This document shows, piece by piece, positions 15,454 through 15,504 of a stretch of 15,504 bases of DNA. The first letter of the stretch is position 1, and each line of letters opens with the position of its first letter. The stretch covers positions 1 through 15,504 of the forward strand of contig CAQBGY010000049.1 of the NCBI GenBank assembly GCA_948759685.1. Reading direction: 5' to 3'. The position numbers and the translations under genes were made by a program. The DNA is from an uncultured Eubacterium sp. Lineage in GTDB: Bacteria > Bacillota_A > Clostridia > Lachnospirales > Lachnospiraceae. The notes beneath the pieces were generated by a model. That model had not been told where the DNA came from. It searched no databases and saw nothing but the letters and a program-made list of their open reading frames with translations.

Positions 15454-15504
15454 TACTTCGTTAAAATTACAGTTGATCCGTTGAAAACAAATGAGTTAGT
15501 AAAT

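Noticed and set aside
15454..15504. Element end or attachment site in the last bases
   Set aside because: No tRNA end, direct repeat or integrase is visible, so there is nothing to support an att call.
1..15504. CRISPR arrays, insertion sequences, rRNA or tRNA genes
   Set aside because: No regularly spaced repeats, transposase motifs or structural RNA sequences were recognised by reading.

Overview
The window looks like part of a mobilizable element from the Bacteroidales (Bacteroides, Parabacteroides or Prevotella type), read entirely on the + strand. The assignment rests on the Bacteroides-style MobC/relaxase pair, a toprim-like DUF6371-type protein, a Bacteroidetes-type -7 box (TAnnTTTG), little use of Shine-Dalgarno sites, and the HsdM/HsdS/Fic/HsdR gene order.

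Region 1 (1-3060) is the mobilization module. It holds a zinc-finger/toprim-like DUF6371 protein, a structured non-coding stretch that is a good oriT candidate, a MobC accessory protein overlapping a MOBP-type relaxase, and a 134-aa protein of unknown function. It closes with a strong intrinsic terminator (about 3020-3050). An imperfect inverted repeat lies at the left edge (24-86). No integrase or attachment site is visible.

Region 2 (3061-7069) is AT-rich. Behind a Bacteroidetes-like promoter (about 3070) come an unrecognised 238-aa protein, a 66-aa XRE-type regulator, a SIR2-like protein and a HerA/DUF87 ATPase. The last two together look like a SIR2-HerA anti-phage system, in which NAD-consuming or nuclease effectors couple to a DNA-translocating ATPase ring.

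Region 3 (7102-14122) is more GC-rich and encodes a complete type I restriction-modification system: HsdM, an HsdS with two target-recognition domains, and an EcoEI-like HsdR. A Fic AMPylase-like gene with a class II inhibitory motif and a C-terminal winged helix sits between hsdS and hsdR.

Region 4 (14123-15504) has a short YdeI/OmpD-associated-like protein and a chimeric protein with a DinD/BRO-like N-terminus and a RhuM-like C-terminus that stops early. The chimera's gene contains a perfect 30-bp palindrome at 14830-14859. The last 51 bases show no recognisable feature.

From 3100 to 14122 the genes overlap or are separated by at most 32 bases, with no terminator seen between them. One promoter could therefore drive abortive-infection (SIR2-HerA), restriction (HsdRMS) and Fic genes as one composite defence operon, carried as cargo beside a mobilization module.
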